Positions 1-9,001 of a DNA stretch of 64,000 bases are shown in pieces. The stretch covers positions 186,001 to 250,000 of the forward strand of contig NZ_PCQA01000005.1 of NCBI RefSeq assembly GCF_002979915.1. The letters run 5' to 3'. The notes below the pieces were generated by a model that worked only from the letters and a program-made list of their open reading frames with translations, was not told the origin of the DNA and did not search any database. Every line of letters starts with the position of its first letter. The first letter of the stretch is position 1. Both the position numbers and the translations under genes were made by a program. The DNA is from Arthrobacter sp. MYb213. Its GTDB lineage: Bacteria; Actinomycetota; Actinomycetes; Actinomycetales; Micrococcaceae.

Positions 1-348
1 ATCATGCTCGGCGTAGTTTTGCTGGTACAGCAAGCCGAATCAAATATCCTGCAACCGCTGATTATGGGTAAAGCAGTAAGCCTGCACCCGCTAGCGGTTG
101 TCTTGGCTGTCGCCGGAGGCACCATGGTCGCAGGCATTCCCGGAGCACTTTTCGCGGTACCAATTATGGCCGTATTAAATGCGGTGGTGAAATATCTGGC
201 TCGACGCGGATGGGACGATGACCCGTTCGTCCGCGATCAATATGGGGTTGGTGAAGACCCTCACGCCCCTCCGGAGCCATCCACCGAAAAATCCCCCGAA
301 CTTTCGCCGGCGCGTGAGCGCCCAGAGCACATCGCAACTGAGGACTAG
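1..348 (+). CDS. AI-2E family transporter, C-terminal part (cut by window edge)
   Basis: Reading frame open from the first base; only the last ~115 codons are present. The visible part has the hydrophobic, Gly/Pro-rich segments and the sequence around ESNILQPLIMGK and GIPGALFAVPIMAV that are typical of the last membrane helices of AI-2E transporter (PF01594) proteins. It ends in an acidic, proline-rich cytosolic tail. Family members are multi-pass inner-membrane exporters of poorly defined substrate. It ends 4 bp before ilvA, so the two may be co-transcribed. The start and most of the protein lie outside the window. Confidence 0.8.
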   Translation: MMLGVVLLVQQAESNILQPLIMGKAVSLHPLAVVLAVAGGTMVAGIPGALFAVPIMAVLNAVVKYLARRGWDDDPFVRDQYGVGEDPHAPPEPSTEKSPELSPARERPEHIATED

Positions 349-352
349 ATAG

Positions 353-1624
353 ATGAGTAACAAGCCCGAACTACCTGTGACATTGGCAGATATCGAACAA
401 GCCGCGAAGGTGCTCGAGCCGGTTATCGCCCGCACCCCCATTGAACACTCCCGAGTGCTCTCCCTGCACGCCGGAGCGGAAGTATTCTTGAAGTGCGAGA
501 ATCTGCAGCGTGCGGGATCCTTCAAGATTCGTGGCGCGTACGTACGCATGGCCAAACTTAGCGACGAAGAGCGCGCCCGAGGCGTGGTAGCCGCTTCGGC
601 GGGTAACCACGCCCAAGGTGTGGCTCAGGCGGCATCACATTTAGGAATCAAGGCACGCATTTACATGCCCCGCGGTGTCGCGTTGCCTAAGCTGGCGGCC
701 ACCGAAGACCACGGAGCGCAGGTGGTATTGCATGGTGACACGGTCGATGAGGCCTTGGCCGAGGCGCAAAAATTTGCCGATGAAACTGGCGCCGTGTTTG
801 TGCATCCCTTTGACCACCCGGACATCATTGCCGGTCAGGGCACCATTGGCTTAGAGATCCTCGAACAACTTCCGCAGGTTCAAACCGTACTGATGGGTGT
901 CGGCGGCGGCGGTTTACTCGCCGGTGTTGCCATTGCGATCAAGGAAAAGGCCCGCCAACTTGGCCGCGAAATCAAGGTGGTGGGGGTGCAGGCCGAAAAC
1001 GCCGCAGCCTACCCGCCATCCTTGGCCGCCGATGCGCTGGTTCCATTGGATACCGTGCACACCATTGCCGACGGTATCGCAGTTGGTAAGCCAGGCCAGC
1101 TGCCCTTCGCGATCATCAAAGAACTTGTCGACGAGGTCGTGACTGTCTCCGAGGACGCGCTTGCCCAAGCGCTGGTAGTACTGCTGGAGCGCAATAAGCT
1201 CGTCGTGGAGCCAGCTGGAGCCGTGGGAGTTGCAGCGCTCTTAGAAGGACGCTTGCAGGAGCATGGAATCGACCCGGCCACCACCGCGGTGATTCTCTCC
1301 GGCGGTAATATCGATCCACTGCTGATGCTCAAGGTGATCCAGCGTGGTTTGAACGCCGCTGGACGTTTCCTCACCGTGCGCATCATGCTGCCAGATCGCC
1401 CCGGCGCACTGGCCACCATTTCCCGGGTCATCGCCGAGTCCGACGCCAACGTGACTCGTTTGGACCACACGCGGATCGGTGGCTCACTATCCATGGGAGA
1501 CGTAGCCATCACCATCGATCTGGAAACCAAGGGGCATAAGCACTCTGAGCAGGTCCTGGATAACCTGCGAGCCGAGGGCTTTGACCCGCACATCACCAAT
1601 AGTGCCGGCGGTTCGGTCGCCTAA
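353..1624 (+). CDS. ilvA: threonine ammonia-lyase with C-terminal ACT domain
   Basis: 423 aa, the length of the single-ACT form of threonine dehydratase. PLP fold: the Schiff-base lysine is K58 in GSFKIRGAY. SAGNHAQGVA, the glycine-rich phosphate loop GVGGGGLL and SGGNIDP follow in the expected order. Residues ~330-415 form an ACT-like regulatory domain (RIMLPDRPGALATISRVI). It converts threonine to 2-oxobutyrate and ammonia, feeding isoleucine synthesis, or acts catabolically. The one-ACT architecture resembles medium-form enzymes rather than the two-ACT E. coli IlvA, so the type of allosteric control is uncertain. Start ATG lies 4 bp after the upstream transporter. Confidence 0.93.
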   Translation: MSNKPELPVTLADIEQAAKVLEPVIARTPIEHSRVLSLHAGAEVFLKCENLQRAGSFKIRGAYVRMAKLSDEERARGVVAASAGNHAQGVAQAASHLGIKARIYMPRGVALPKLAATEDHGAQVVLHGDTVDEALAEAQKFADETGAVFVHPFDHPDIIAGQGTIGLEILEQLPQVQTVLMGVGGGGLLAGVAIAIKEKARQLGREIKVVGVQAENAAAYPPSLAADALVPLDTVHTIADGIAVGKPGQLPFAIIKELVDEVVTVSEDALAQALVVLLERNKLVVEPAGAVGVAALLEGRLQEHGIDPATTAVILSGGNIDPLLMLKVIQRGLNAAGRFLTVRIMLPDRPGALATISRVIAESDANVTRLDHTRIGGSLSMGDVAITIDLETKGHKHSEQVLDNLRAEGFDPHITNSAGGSVA

Positions 1625-1646
1625 CGGCACAAAATAAGCGTAAAAA

Positions 1647-1679
1647 AGTGGCTCGACACCTCGGAGGTGTCGAGCCACT
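1647..1679 (-). terminator. intrinsic terminator of greA, between convergent ilvA and greA
   Basis: Perfect 16-bp inverted repeat (AGTGGCTCGACACCTC and its complement) around one central base. Read on the minus strand, the hairpin is followed by a run of T residues (A-run at 1642-1647 on the plus strand), which fits a Rho-independent terminator of greA. On the plus strand the tail is AATTTAAT, so it may also serve ilvA less efficiently. Confidence 0.85.
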
Positions 1680-1697
1680 AATTTAATACGAGGAGAA

Positions 1698-2192
1698 TTA
1701 GCCCTCGAAAGGTGTCGCGGAAACAATTTCCACGGCGATATCGCGTCCGTTAGGCGCGGTGTAAGTCAGCTTGTCGCCAACCTTCTTGCCATGAACGGCC
1801 TGACCGATAGGGGACTGCTCGGAGTAAACCTCTAGGTCGCTGTCGCCAGCAACCTCGCGGGAACCAAACAAGAAGGTGGTCTCATCGCCGGCGATGGTGG
1901 CAACTACCAACATGCCTGGCTCGACGACTCCGTCATCTGCAGGCGCTTCGCCAACGTGGGCGCGGCGCAGTAGATCCTTCAGGTACAAGATACGGGCCTC
2001 GGCCTTGCCTTGCTCCTCACGAGCAGCGTGGTAGCCACCGTTCTCCTTGAGGTCACCCTCCGAACGTGCCTGCTCGATGCGGGCGACAATTTCGGTGCGA
2101 CCTGGACCGGAGAGGAAGGTCAGTTCAGTCTGAAGGCGGTCGAAGGCCTCCTGAGTCAGCCACACGACAGGTTCGTTGCTGTTGGTGCTCAC
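1698..2192 (-). CDS. greA: transcription elongation factor GreA
   Basis: 164 aa from a GTG start preceded by AAAGGAAG at good spacing. The frame stays open 47 codons further upstream, but that part has no family similarity. The N-terminal coiled-coil finger carries the signature IVARIEQARSEGDLKENGGY with the acidic D-x-x-E tip. The C-terminal FKBP-like domain contains the VGDKLTYTAPNG segment. GreA stimulates RNA cleavage by backtracked RNA polymerase. greA next to a DUF4307 gene and mca is a conserved actinobacterial arrangement (Rv1080c-Rv1082 in M. tuberculosis). Confidence 0.95.
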   Translation of the reverse strand: MSTNSNEPVVWLTQEAFDRLQTELTFLSGPGRTEIVARIEQARSEGDLKENGGYHAAREEQGKAEARILYLKDLLRRAHVGEAPADDGVVEPGMLVVATIAGDETTFLFGSREVAGDSDLEVYSEQSPIGQAVHGKKVGDKLTYTAPNGRDIAVEIVSATPFEG

Positions 2193-2482
2193 GTTGTACT
2201 TCCTTTGGTCTGTCAGGGATTTCTTCTGTGTACCGTCCACGTTGGGCGGTAAAGCCAAACGCCACCATGCGGTGGCGTTGAAGAAATCAGATTCGGTACG
2301 AATTAGTGATCTGTCGAATTTCGGCGGATGCAAGCAAAGACCCCGCTAGGCTCCTGTTCCAATTGATCTTCAACTGGGCGCACAAACCGATGCGGGGTGA
2401 AACGTACTTTCCCACGATAATAGTCGCGATTGGGAAATAATCCCAATGCGTTCAGCTCTGGGGTTGAAGATTGTCTGCTTTA

Positions 2483-2902
2483 TTACTTGGTGAACTCGTT
2501 CGGTACCTTGTAACAAGACTCAACGCCGGCCGTTACCGCAAGATTATCGGTGTGCATCGGAACCGTCAGACGTTTGGTGGTCAGCACGCCGGGGTCGGTT
2601 GGCTCAAGCAGGACGGTATTAAAGCCGACGGTGGCCTTTGACTCATTCATCGCGCGAACATCGCATTGCAGACGGTGCTTGGAGTTATATTCGACCTCGA
2701 TGACCGCTGTGGCTTGCGAGGAGGATTGCACCGAGAAATTGATGTCTTGGGCGCTGATGGCACTAAAATTACCAAAGCCAACCCAGGCCGCTCCGACGAC
2801 TCCAACGGTCAAGGCGCCACCGATGAGCAAGTTACGTGTGCGCTTAGTCAGCGGGCGCTTGTTGGGGTTGTTGTATCGAGCCGTTAAGCTTGGATCAGAC
2901 AT
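2483..2902 (-). CDS. DUF4307 membrane-anchored protein
   Basis: 139 aa. A short basic cytosolic N-terminus with RYNNPNKRPLTKRTRN precedes one membrane helix (~residues 25-45), and the rest is predicted outside the cell. This matches DUF4307, a family of unknown function found between greA and mca in many actinobacteria. C53-like pairing cannot be judged, but two cysteines (in LQCDV and ESCYK) lie in the exported domain and could form a disulfide. Same strand as greA, separated by ~290 bp, and divergent from mca. Function unknown. Confidence 0.8.
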   Translation of the reverse strand: MSDPSLTARYNNPNKRPLTKRTRNLLIGGALTVGVVGAAWVGFGNFSAISAQDINFSVQSSSQATAVIEVEYNSKHRLQCDVRAMNESKATVGFNTVLLEPTDPGVLTTKRLTVPMHTDNLAVTAGVESCYKVPNEFTK

Positions 2903-3058
2903 TGCTTACCCTGTACTACTCTCTGCCGCCGACTATGAGGTGTCTCTAGTCTACCGGTCGGGCCTTCAGGGAATAACGTAGGGCTACGTGAGAGTTGTCA
3001 TTGATGGCATGCCATATCGGCATGCCGGCCTGTTCACAGTGCAGAAGGAAGAGTTTAC

Positions 3059-3976
3059 GTGGAGATTCACGACGTGAAGAAGTTAGCGCCGTCCCAGGGG
3101 CTGCGTCTCATGGCGATTCATGCCCACCCAGATGACGAGTCATCCAAGGGTGCTGCCACCATGGCCGCCTATGTTGATGCCGGCGCAGAGGTGATGGTTG
3201 TCAGCTGCACCGGTGGCGAACGCGGTGACATCCTGAACGCTGCCGTTGGCGAACTCGCGCACGCGCACCGTGATCTACCGGGGGTACGCCGCACCGAAAT
3301 GGCTGAAGCCGCCTCGGTCTTGGGCGTCAAGCACCGTTGGCTGGGATATGTCGACTCGGGCCTGCCCGAAGGTGACCCGCTGCCAGAACTCCCATTTGGT
3401 GCCTTTGCCTTGCAGCCGGTAGAAATCGCCGCGGCAGGCATCATCAAATTGATTCGTGAGTTCCGTCCACACGTCATTACCACCTATGACGAAAACGGTG
3501 GCTACCCACACCCAGATCATATTCACTGCCACAAGGTCTCGGCCTTCGCCTTCGAGCAGGCCGGCAACGCACAGTTGTATCCCGAGCTGGGGGAGCCTTG
3601 GGAAGTCGACAAGCTCTACTATGACCGTGCGTTCTCCTCGGATCGTTTGCGTACCCTGCACTATGCGATGTTGGAAGGTGGTTACGAATCCCCGTACACC
3701 GAGCGCGTCGCAAAGTGGGAAGATGACGAAGAGAACGAAATGTTCAAGTGGGTTTCGCCACACACCACGACCACTCAGGTGCACTGCGCAGATTATTTCA
3801 CGTTGCGCGATCAGGCACTCTTAGCGCACCGAACGCAGATTGACCCGGAGGGTTTCTTCTTCGCGGTGCCAGAACATATTTATGCCGAGTCATGGCCGTG
3901 GGAGGATTACACGCTGATTTCGTCGAAGGTTGCTACAGAACTGCCTGAAACTGATCTGTTTGCCGGACTAAGATAG
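3059..3976 (+). CDS. mca: mycothiol S-conjugate amidase
   Basis: 305 aa. A PIG-L/LmbE-type metal amidase: the zinc motif AHPDDES is near the N-terminus and the later zinc histidine is in GGYPHPDHIHCH. The long KWEDDEENEMFKWVSPH insert and the C-terminal EDYTL segment separate Mca from the shorter MshB deacetylase. It cleaves mycothiol conjugates of electrophiles and antibiotics, releasing a mercapturic acid for export and GlcN-inositol for recycling. GTG start with GAAGGAAG upstream; a second in-frame GTG lies 15 bases later. The gene implies that the host makes mycothiol. Confidence 0.93.
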   Translation: MEIHDVKKLAPSQGLRLMAIHAHPDDESSKGAATMAAYVDAGAEVMVVSCTGGERGDILNAAVGELAHAHRDLPGVRRTEMAEAASVLGVKHRWLGYVDSGLPEGDPLPELPFGAFALQPVEIAAAGIIKLIREFRPHVITTYDENGGYPHPDHIHCHKVSAFAFEQAGNAQLYPELGEPWEVDKLYYDRAFSSDRLRTLHYAMLEGGYESPYTERVAKWEDDEENEMFKWVSPHTTTTQVHCADYFTLRDQALLAHRTQIDPEGFFFAVPEHIYAESWPWEDYTLISSKVATELPETDLFAGLR

Positions 3977-4019
3977 AACCAAGTACCAACTAGTTCCAGA
4001 AAAGAGTTGTCCCCACACC

Positions 4020-4301
4020 GTGAATGCGATTTACGCGACCATGATGGTTGCGAGTACCAATGTGCAGAACGAAGCGCTGGACGAGAACGGTTATGGCCCG
4101 GGCTTCCTCGGCTTCGTGTTCACCGCGTTTCTGGCACTGGCAGTGATCTTCCTGATTCGTGACATGGTGCGCCGCGTCCGTCGTGTCCGTTACGCCTCGG
4201 AAGCCGAATCCAAGCAAAATGAGCTGATGCTCAAGGGCGAGAACCAACCAGTTCAAGAGCCTAGAAATCCAGTGGATCCGAAGACCTCCGAAGACAGCTA
4301 G
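4020..4301 (+). CDS. small single-helix membrane protein downstream of mca
   Basis: 93 aa from a GTG start. One strong membrane helix (GFLGFVFTAFLALAVIFLI) is followed by an arginine-rich stop-transfer segment (RDMVRRVRRVRY) and a polar tail. The sequence suits a C-in small membrane protein. A protein of this kind sits between mca and the DUF255 gene in mycobacteria (position of Rv1083), so its place is conserved although its function is unknown. It is 43 bp from mca and shares the terminator that follows. Confidence 0.8.
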   Translation: MNAIYATMMVASTNVQNEALDENGYGPGFLGFVFTAFLALAVIFLIRDMVRRVRRVRYASEAESKQNELMLKGENQPVQEPRNPVDPKTSEDS

Positions 4302-4318
4302 GCTACAGAGCCTGGAGT

Positions 4319-4370
4319 AGGCCTCATGCTGACCCGCCACTATGTGGAAGGGCAGCTTGAGGCCTTTTCT
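4319..4370 (+). terminator. intrinsic terminator after the mca operon
   Basis: Arms AGGCCTCA (4319-4326) and TGAGGCCT (4358-4365) are extended by a partly matched inner stem (GCTG/CAGC) and followed by TTTTCTTTT. It closes the mca/small membrane protein unit. It also shows that the downstream DUF255 gene cannot begin at the in-frame ATG inside this hairpin (4342). Confidence 0.8.
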
Positions 4371-4461
4371 TTTGCCGCGCGACGCAGCAATTCGCTCAGC
4401 CTTCGGCCGAATCCGAGGTGAGGAAGGACACCATGGACTCGTGGTGAGGCAGAATGGCGTC

Positions 4462-6570
4462 ATGGGACAACGAATCGCCAATAGCTCCAGCGCCTACCTT
4501 CGCCAGCACTCGCATCAAGAGGTTGACTGGTGGCCCTATGGGGATGAAGCCTTCGAACAGGCCCGCCTACGCGACGTGCCGGTGATGCTTTCTATTGGTT
4601 ACGCGGCCTGCCACTGGTGCCACGTGATGAGCCATGAATCTTTTGATGACCCGAAGATCGCCCAAAAACTCAACGAAAACTTTATTTCCATCAAGGTAGA
4701 CCGCGAAGAACACCCGCTGGTCGACGACACCTACATGATGGCAACCCAGGCACTAACGGGGGCCGGAGGATGGCCCATGACAATCTTCGCGATGCCCGAC
4801 GGACGTGCTTTCCATACGGGCACCTACTATCCAAGTGAGCCGCGCGGAAAAATTCCGTCCTTCACCCAATTAGTAGACGCGGTCCATCAAGGATGGGAAG
4901 AACACCGAGAAGGACTCGAAGAGCAAGCCCAGCTGCTCGCTGATCACCTCGCTGAACTTGGGTCACGGCAAGGCGCCCTGTTGACGATGAGCACTGACTC
5001 CACGGTTGCCGAGGCGCTACAACAGGCCAGCCGTCACTGGATCGCAACGAGTAAAGCCGAAGGCGGCTTCACCCCTGCACCAAAGTTCCCAGCTACCTGG
5101 GCACTGAAGACCATGTGGCGCACGGTGCTCCTAGACGACGAACTTGGTGCCGAAGCCTTTGAACCTCTGGCGACAAGCCTAGAAGCGATACTGCTTGGCG
5201 GTCTACGAGATCATCTCTCCGGCGGGTTTGCCCGCTATTGTGTGGATGAAAATTGGACGATCCCACACTTTGAAAAAATGCTCTATGACAACGCCGGTTT
5301 ACTTTCTTTATGCGCGCGTACCGCGGTCTTCGCAACACAGTATGCGCTTCAGCATCCCCAGCAGGCGCAGCGAGCCACACAGCTGGCGCAGTTAGCCCGC
5401 CAAGCAGCACTGGATACGGCGAGCTTCTTGAGTAACGACCTATTAACCGCCGAAGCAGGTGCACCCCACCGGGCTTTTGCCGCATCGCTAGACGCAGACT
5501 CGCTGCGCGGCACGACGAGCGTCGAAGGAGCAGCCTATACGTTCACCAGAGAAGAATGCCTCGAAGCAGTACGCCGTGCAGGAGTTGAACTGCCCACAGA
5601 CATGGTGCGACTCGCAGGCATAGCTGAAGACCCTGGCTATTATCACGTCTCGTTGACCCGGGTACCGGGTGACGCTGAGACCCAAATTTGGGATGCCTTC
5701 AGAGCCGAACTGCACACCGTGCGAGCCACCAGACCAAGCCCGGGACGCGATGAGAAGATCATCGCCGGATGGAACGGGCTTGCCATTGAGGCGCTCGCCG
5801 AAGCCGGAGAACTACTCGATGAACCACAGCTTGCCCAGCTAGCCGAACAGGTGGCCACCACTTTATGGGAGGTGCACTGGGATGCGCAGAGCCAAACGTT
5901 GGCGCGCGTGAGCTTTGCCGGTCAACGCACGGCAAATAATGAGGGAACCTTAGAAGACTATGCCGGGCTTACCCTCGGGTTCTTAGCGCTGACCCAGAGC
6001 CCGCAGTACAGCGTGTGGCAAGAACGCGCCAGCCTGCTGATCGAAAAAACCGCACGCTTCATCGATCTGGAGACCGGGATTCCTCGCGACGCCTTGGCCC
6101 TTGATGACCGCTTGAGTAAACAACGCTCACAGATTGCCCCGGTGACGGTACTCGACGACGCGATTCCTGCTGCCGCGGCGCTCTACGCCAAGGCGTTGAG
6201 TAGGCTAGCTATCCAGCGGATGGCAGACGAGAATTTTGATGATTCGGGTCAGGAAAAATTTGACCTGGCACACCGGCTTAGCGCTCATGGTGTGGCGCTC
6301 GCCGGTCAAGCTCCCACCCAGATAGCGACCGCACTTGAGGTGCAGTCGGTACTCGACTCGGCGGTTCATTATGTGAAGTTAAACGGTGCAAGCGCAGCCG
6401 AGTGCCAGCATTTGCGAAGCCTATGCCGGGGACTGGGGATCGAAGTCCGAAGCTTGGCGCAGCCCGCTTCCGGCGCGCAAGGCCTAGAAATTCAGCCTTG
6501 TCGGTTGGCGCTGTGTAATCTTCCGGTGCACGATGTTTCATCGTTGCTGACTTTGTTGGCAGGTAAATAA
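4462..6570 (+). CDS. DUF255 / SSP411-type thioredoxin-fold protein
   Basis: 702 aa from ATG 4462. The frame is open back to 4342, but that part is a terminator hairpin, and the family begins near NSSSAYLRQHSHQEVDWWPYG. N-terminal DUF255 thioredoxin-like domain (~1-165) with the CxxC-like motif AACHWCHVMSHESF. It is followed by a long alpha/alpha-barrel domain resembling GlcNAc epimerase and six-hairpin glycosidases (GGFARYCVDENWTIPHFEKMLYDN). Homologues (YyaL, spermatogenesis protein 20) have no firmly established reaction. The position after mca matches Rv1084. Cytosolic, no signal peptide. Confidence 0.88.
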   Translation: MGQRIANSSSAYLRQHSHQEVDWWPYGDEAFEQARLRDVPVMLSIGYAACHWCHVMSHESFDDPKIAQKLNENFISIKVDREEHPLVDDTYMMATQALTGAGGWPMTIFAMPDGRAFHTGTYYPSEPRGKIPSFTQLVDAVHQGWEEHREGLEEQAQLLADHLAELGSRQGALLTMSTDSTVAEALQQASRHWIATSKAEGGFTPAPKFPATWALKTMWRTVLLDDELGAEAFEPLATSLEAILLGGLRDHLSGGFARYCVDENWTIPHFEKMLYDNAGLLSLCARTAVFATQYALQHPQQAQRATQLAQLARQAALDTASFLSNDLLTAEAGAPHRAFAASLDADSLRGTTSVEGAAYTFTREECLEAVRRAGVELPTDMVRLAGIAEDPGYYHVSLTRVPGDAETQIWDAFRAELHTVRATRPSPGRDEKIIAGWNGLAIEALAEAGELLDEPQLAQLAEQVATTLWEVHWDAQSQTLARVSFAGQRTANNEGTLEDYAGLTLGFLALTQSPQYSVWQERASLLIEKTARFIDLETGIPRDALALDDRLSKQRSQIAPVTVLDDAIPAAAALYAKALSRLAIQRMADENFDDSGQEKFDLAHRLSAHGVALAGQAPTQIATALEVQSVLDSAVHYVKLNGASAAECQHLRSLCRGLGIEVRSLAQPASGAQGLEIQPCRLALCNLPVHDVSSLLTLLAGK

Positions 6571-6669
6571 GCCGTAGTTACGGATGCTTGGCTGCACGGT
6601 GTTGTGGGGGAAACACGATAGATTTAGTTTCAAGAAAACTTTTGAACGTGTGCGAAAGCGAGGAACCCG

Positions 6670-7431
6670 GTGCGTCTTCCCTCTCTTGTGTACCGTTTCT
6701 ATGAACGGCGCCTAGCGAAGTCGTTACCCGGTGACAAGCTACCCCACCACATTGGTGTCATGGTTGATGGTAATCGCCGCTGGGCGAAACTAGCAGGTAG
6801 CCCCACCATGGCCGGCCATCAGGCCGGCGCGGATAAGATCCTTGAGTTCCTCGAATGGTGTGAGGACCTAGGCATCAAGGTCGTCACCCTCTACATGCTT
6901 TCTACCGACAACCTCAACCGCGAACCCAGCGAGCTGCGTGATTTGTTGGAGGTCATCGGCAACACGCTGGATCGATTGGGCGAAACGAACCAGGTGAAGG
7001 TGCAACAGGTCGGTGCGTTAGATGTGTTGCCAGCGGATCTGGCAGCGAAACTTGCCGCGCTAGAAACAAGTACCGCACAACGGACCGGAGTCCACGTCAA
7101 CGTGGCCATTGGTTATGGTGGACGACGTGAAATTATCGATGCGATTAAGTCCTTGCTGCGTGATGCTTCCGAACATGGGCGGTCATTGGAGACCGTCAGT
7201 GATTCGCTGTGTATCGAAGAGCTCGAATCCTACTTGTACACCAAGGGACAGCCGGATCCGGATCTGGTGATTCGTACCAGTGGTGAGCAACGTCTGAGTG
7301 GCTTCCTCACGTGGCAAAGTGCCTACTCGGAGTTTTATTTCTGTGAGGCTCTCTGGCCGGATTTCCGTCGTGTCGACTTCTTACGTGCACTGCGTGATTT
7401 TGCCGATCGCCAGCGCCGGTTCGGCGCATAA
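6670..7431 (+). CDS. cis-prenyltransferase (isoprenyl diphosphate synthase, UppS-like)
   Basis: 253 aa, GTG start after GCGAGGAA. The catalytic aspartate is D33 in MVDGNRRWAK. STDNLNREPSEL and the C-terminal signature DLVIRTSGEQRLSGFLTWQ...SEFYF show a Z-type (cis) prenyltransferase. It condenses isopentenyl diphosphate onto an allylic diphosphate. The position after mca and DUF255 corresponds to Rv1086, which in mycobacteria makes short-chain Z,E-farnesyl diphosphate. A short-chain product is therefore as likely as C55 undecaprenyl diphosphate, and chain length cannot be read from the sequence. Confidence 0.9.
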   Translation: MRLPSLVYRFYERRLAKSLPGDKLPHHIGVMVDGNRRWAKLAGSPTMAGHQAGADKILEFLEWCEDLGIKVVTLYMLSTDNLNREPSELRDLLEVIGNTLDRLGETNQVKVQQVGALDVLPADLAAKLAALETSTAQRTGVHVNVAIGYGGRREIIDAIKSLLRDASEHGRSLETVSDSLCIEELESYLYTKGQPDPDLVIRTSGEQRLSGFLTWQSAYSEFYFCEALWPDFRRVDFLRALRDFADRQRRFGA

Positions 7432-7524
7432 AACCGCGCTGAGGCGCTAAGTGCCGATCGTTTCCAAAAACGATGCTTGGACTTAACCTATTAGGTCAAT
7501 TAGCCGTCTATGGTGAGGATATGG

Positions 7525-7662
7525 CGGGACGCTAAAGTCCCGTCAGACCGAAAGGTTTCTCACTAGATGACAAGATGCGGCGTACACACGAAGCGATTCG
7601 TGGTTCACCCTTGGCATCCGGTGGTGGAGCTTCCCACTAAAGCGTGGGGAGTATCCCCACGC
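7525..7662 (+). promoter_or_regulatory. cluster of stem-loops in the leader of the PIN-PhoH gene
   Basis: Four hairpins lie within 140 nt. 7525-7542: CGGGAC/GTCCCG with a 6-nt loop. 7545-7558: AGACC-GAAA-GGTTT, a GNRA tetraloop. 7587-7602: CACGAA-GCGA-TTCGTG, again GNRA. 7642-7662: a 9-bp perfect stem GCGTGGGGA/TCCCCACGC with a 3-nt loop. The last ends 25 nt before the phoH ATG. None is followed by a T-run, so they are not ordinary terminators. Inference: a structured leader RNA or autoregulatory mRNA site. A small ORF covers the last two hairpins, so coding is the competing explanation. Confidence 0.45.
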
Positions 7663-7731
7663 CGGATTCGAGAATGGGTGCGCTGTTATGACCCGAACTA
7701 CCAACTCGGCCGTCCGCACATACGTCATTGA
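7567..7731 (+). CDS. candidate small ORF overlapping phoH start (phoAT-like position)
   Basis: 54 codons starting ATG at 7567, with GAAAGG about 12 nt upstream. It runs 44 nt into the PIN-PhoH gene in another frame. The product is basic and Trp/Pro-rich, with the stretch [15 protein letters not shown] followed by SPRRIREWV. Mycobacterial phoH2 is known to be coupled to a small upstream antitoxin-like gene, phoAT; position and overlap fit that pattern. I cannot verify homology. The stem-loops in the same stretch could alternatively mean that this is leader RNA and the frame is accidental. Confidence 0.4.
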   Translation: MTRCGVHTKRFVVHPWHPVVELPTKAWGVSPRRIREWVRCYDPNYQLGRPHIRH

Positions 7732-9001
7732 CACTTCGGTGTTGTTGTCGGACCCGAAAGCGATGTTCCACTTCGAGGAGCACCATGTGGTGATCCCGTT
7801 GACAGTCATTACCGAGCTGGAACATAAGCGCAAAGATCCGGATCTGGGCTTTTTTGCGCGACAAGCATTGCGCTTGCTCGATGAACTGATCTCCAGCCAC
7901 GGCGGACTATCCCAGCCTGTCCCGGTGTCCGACGCCGGAGGCACCCTGCGCATTGAGCTGAACAACATCGCCTCCGATGTGCTGCCCGTGGGAATGCGCT
8001 CGGCAGAAAATGACACCCGTATTCTTGCGGTGGCTAAGCACCTGCTTGATGAGGGCCAAGACGTGGCCTTGGTGACCAAGGACTTGCCCATGCGCATCAA
8101 GGCCTCCGCCATTGGTATCCATGCCGAGGTTTATCGTAATGAATTGATTGCCTCCACCGGATGGAGCGGGGTTCAATCATTGGAGCTAGACGAAGCGAGC
8201 ATGGCTACGCTCTATGAGTCCGAAAAGCTGATCAATCTCCCCGAAGCCAACCAGAGCCCGATCAATACCGGCTTTGTCATTACCTCGCCCAGGGGAAGCG
8301 CGCTAGCGCGCAAGGTCACGGCTGACACCGTCAAGCTGGTCCGTGGTGACCAGCAGGCTTTCGGTCTGCATGGACGAAGCGCCGAGCAACGTATTGCACT
8401 GGACCTCTTGTTGGATCCCAACGTGGGAATCGTATCGATGGGTGGTAGCGCAGGTACAGGAAAATCAGCGCTTGCCTTATGCGCCGGGATGGAAGCGGTG
8501 CTTGAACGCCGCGAACACCGAAAGATCACGGTGTTCCGCCCGCTCTACGCGGTCGGTGGCCAGGAGCTTGGTTATTTGCCCGGTTCCGAAGGGGAGAAAA
8601 TGGGGCCCTGGGCCCAAGCGGTCTTCGACACTCTCGGATCCATCGTGTCTAAGAACGTCATCGATGAGGTAGTCGAACGCGGCATGCTCGAAGTGTTGCC
8701 GCTGACCCACATTCGGGGACGCTCCTTGCACGATTCTTTTGTGATTGTTGATGAGGCCCAGTCGTTGGAACGTAATGTACTGCTTACGGTCCTTTCACGG
8801 ATCGGGCAGAACTCAAAGGTAGTGCTCACCCATGACGTGGCACAGCGAGATAACCTACATGTTGGACGACACGATGGGGTCTCTGCCGTGGTTGAGCAAC
8901 TTAAAGGCCATAGCCTCTTCGGGCACGTGACCCTGATGCGTTCGGAACGCTCGGCTATCGCCGCGCTGGTCACCGAAATGCTGGATGGTCCGCTGACCTA
9001 A
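7688..9001 (+). CDS. PIN domain-PhoH ATPase fusion (PhoH2-type ribonuclease/helicase)
   Basis: 437 aa. The N-terminal PIN nuclease domain (~8-150) begins with [12 protein letters not shown] and contains further acidic residues ([26 protein letters not shown]) for metal-dependent RNA cleavage. The C-terminal PhoH P-loop domain (~225-435) has Walker [11 protein letters not shown] and Walker B FVIVDEAQ. Mycobacterial PhoH2 of the same architecture unwinds and cleaves RNA and behaves as a toxin-antitoxin-like unit. The last codons overlap the end of the convergent gene by 4 bp. Cytosolic. Confidence 0.92.
   Translation: MTRTTNSAVRTYVIDTSVLLSDPKAMFHFEEHHVVIPLTVITELEHKRKDPDLGFFARQALRLLDELISSHGGLSQPVPVSDAGGTLRIELNNIASDVLPVGMRSAENDTRILAVAKHLLDEGQDVALVTKDLPMRIKASAIGIHAEVYRNELIASTGWSGVQSLELDEASMATLYESEKLINLPEANQSPINTGFVITSPRGSALARKVTADTVKLVRGDQQAFGLHGRSAEQRIALDLLLDPNVGIVSMGGSAGTGKSALALCAGMEAVLERREHRKITVFRPLYAVGGQELGYLPGSEGEKMGPWAQAVFDTLGSIVSKNVIDEVVERGMLEVLPLTHIRGRSLHDSFVIVDEAQSLERNVLLTVLSRIGQNSKVVLTHDVAQRDNLHVGRHDGVSAVVEQLKGHSLFGHVTLMRSERSAIAALVTEMLDGPLT

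Noticed and set aside
4342-4461. Upstream extension of the DUF255 gene from ATG 4342
   Set aside because: The start lies in the loop of the mca-operon terminator and the translated extension has no family similarity.
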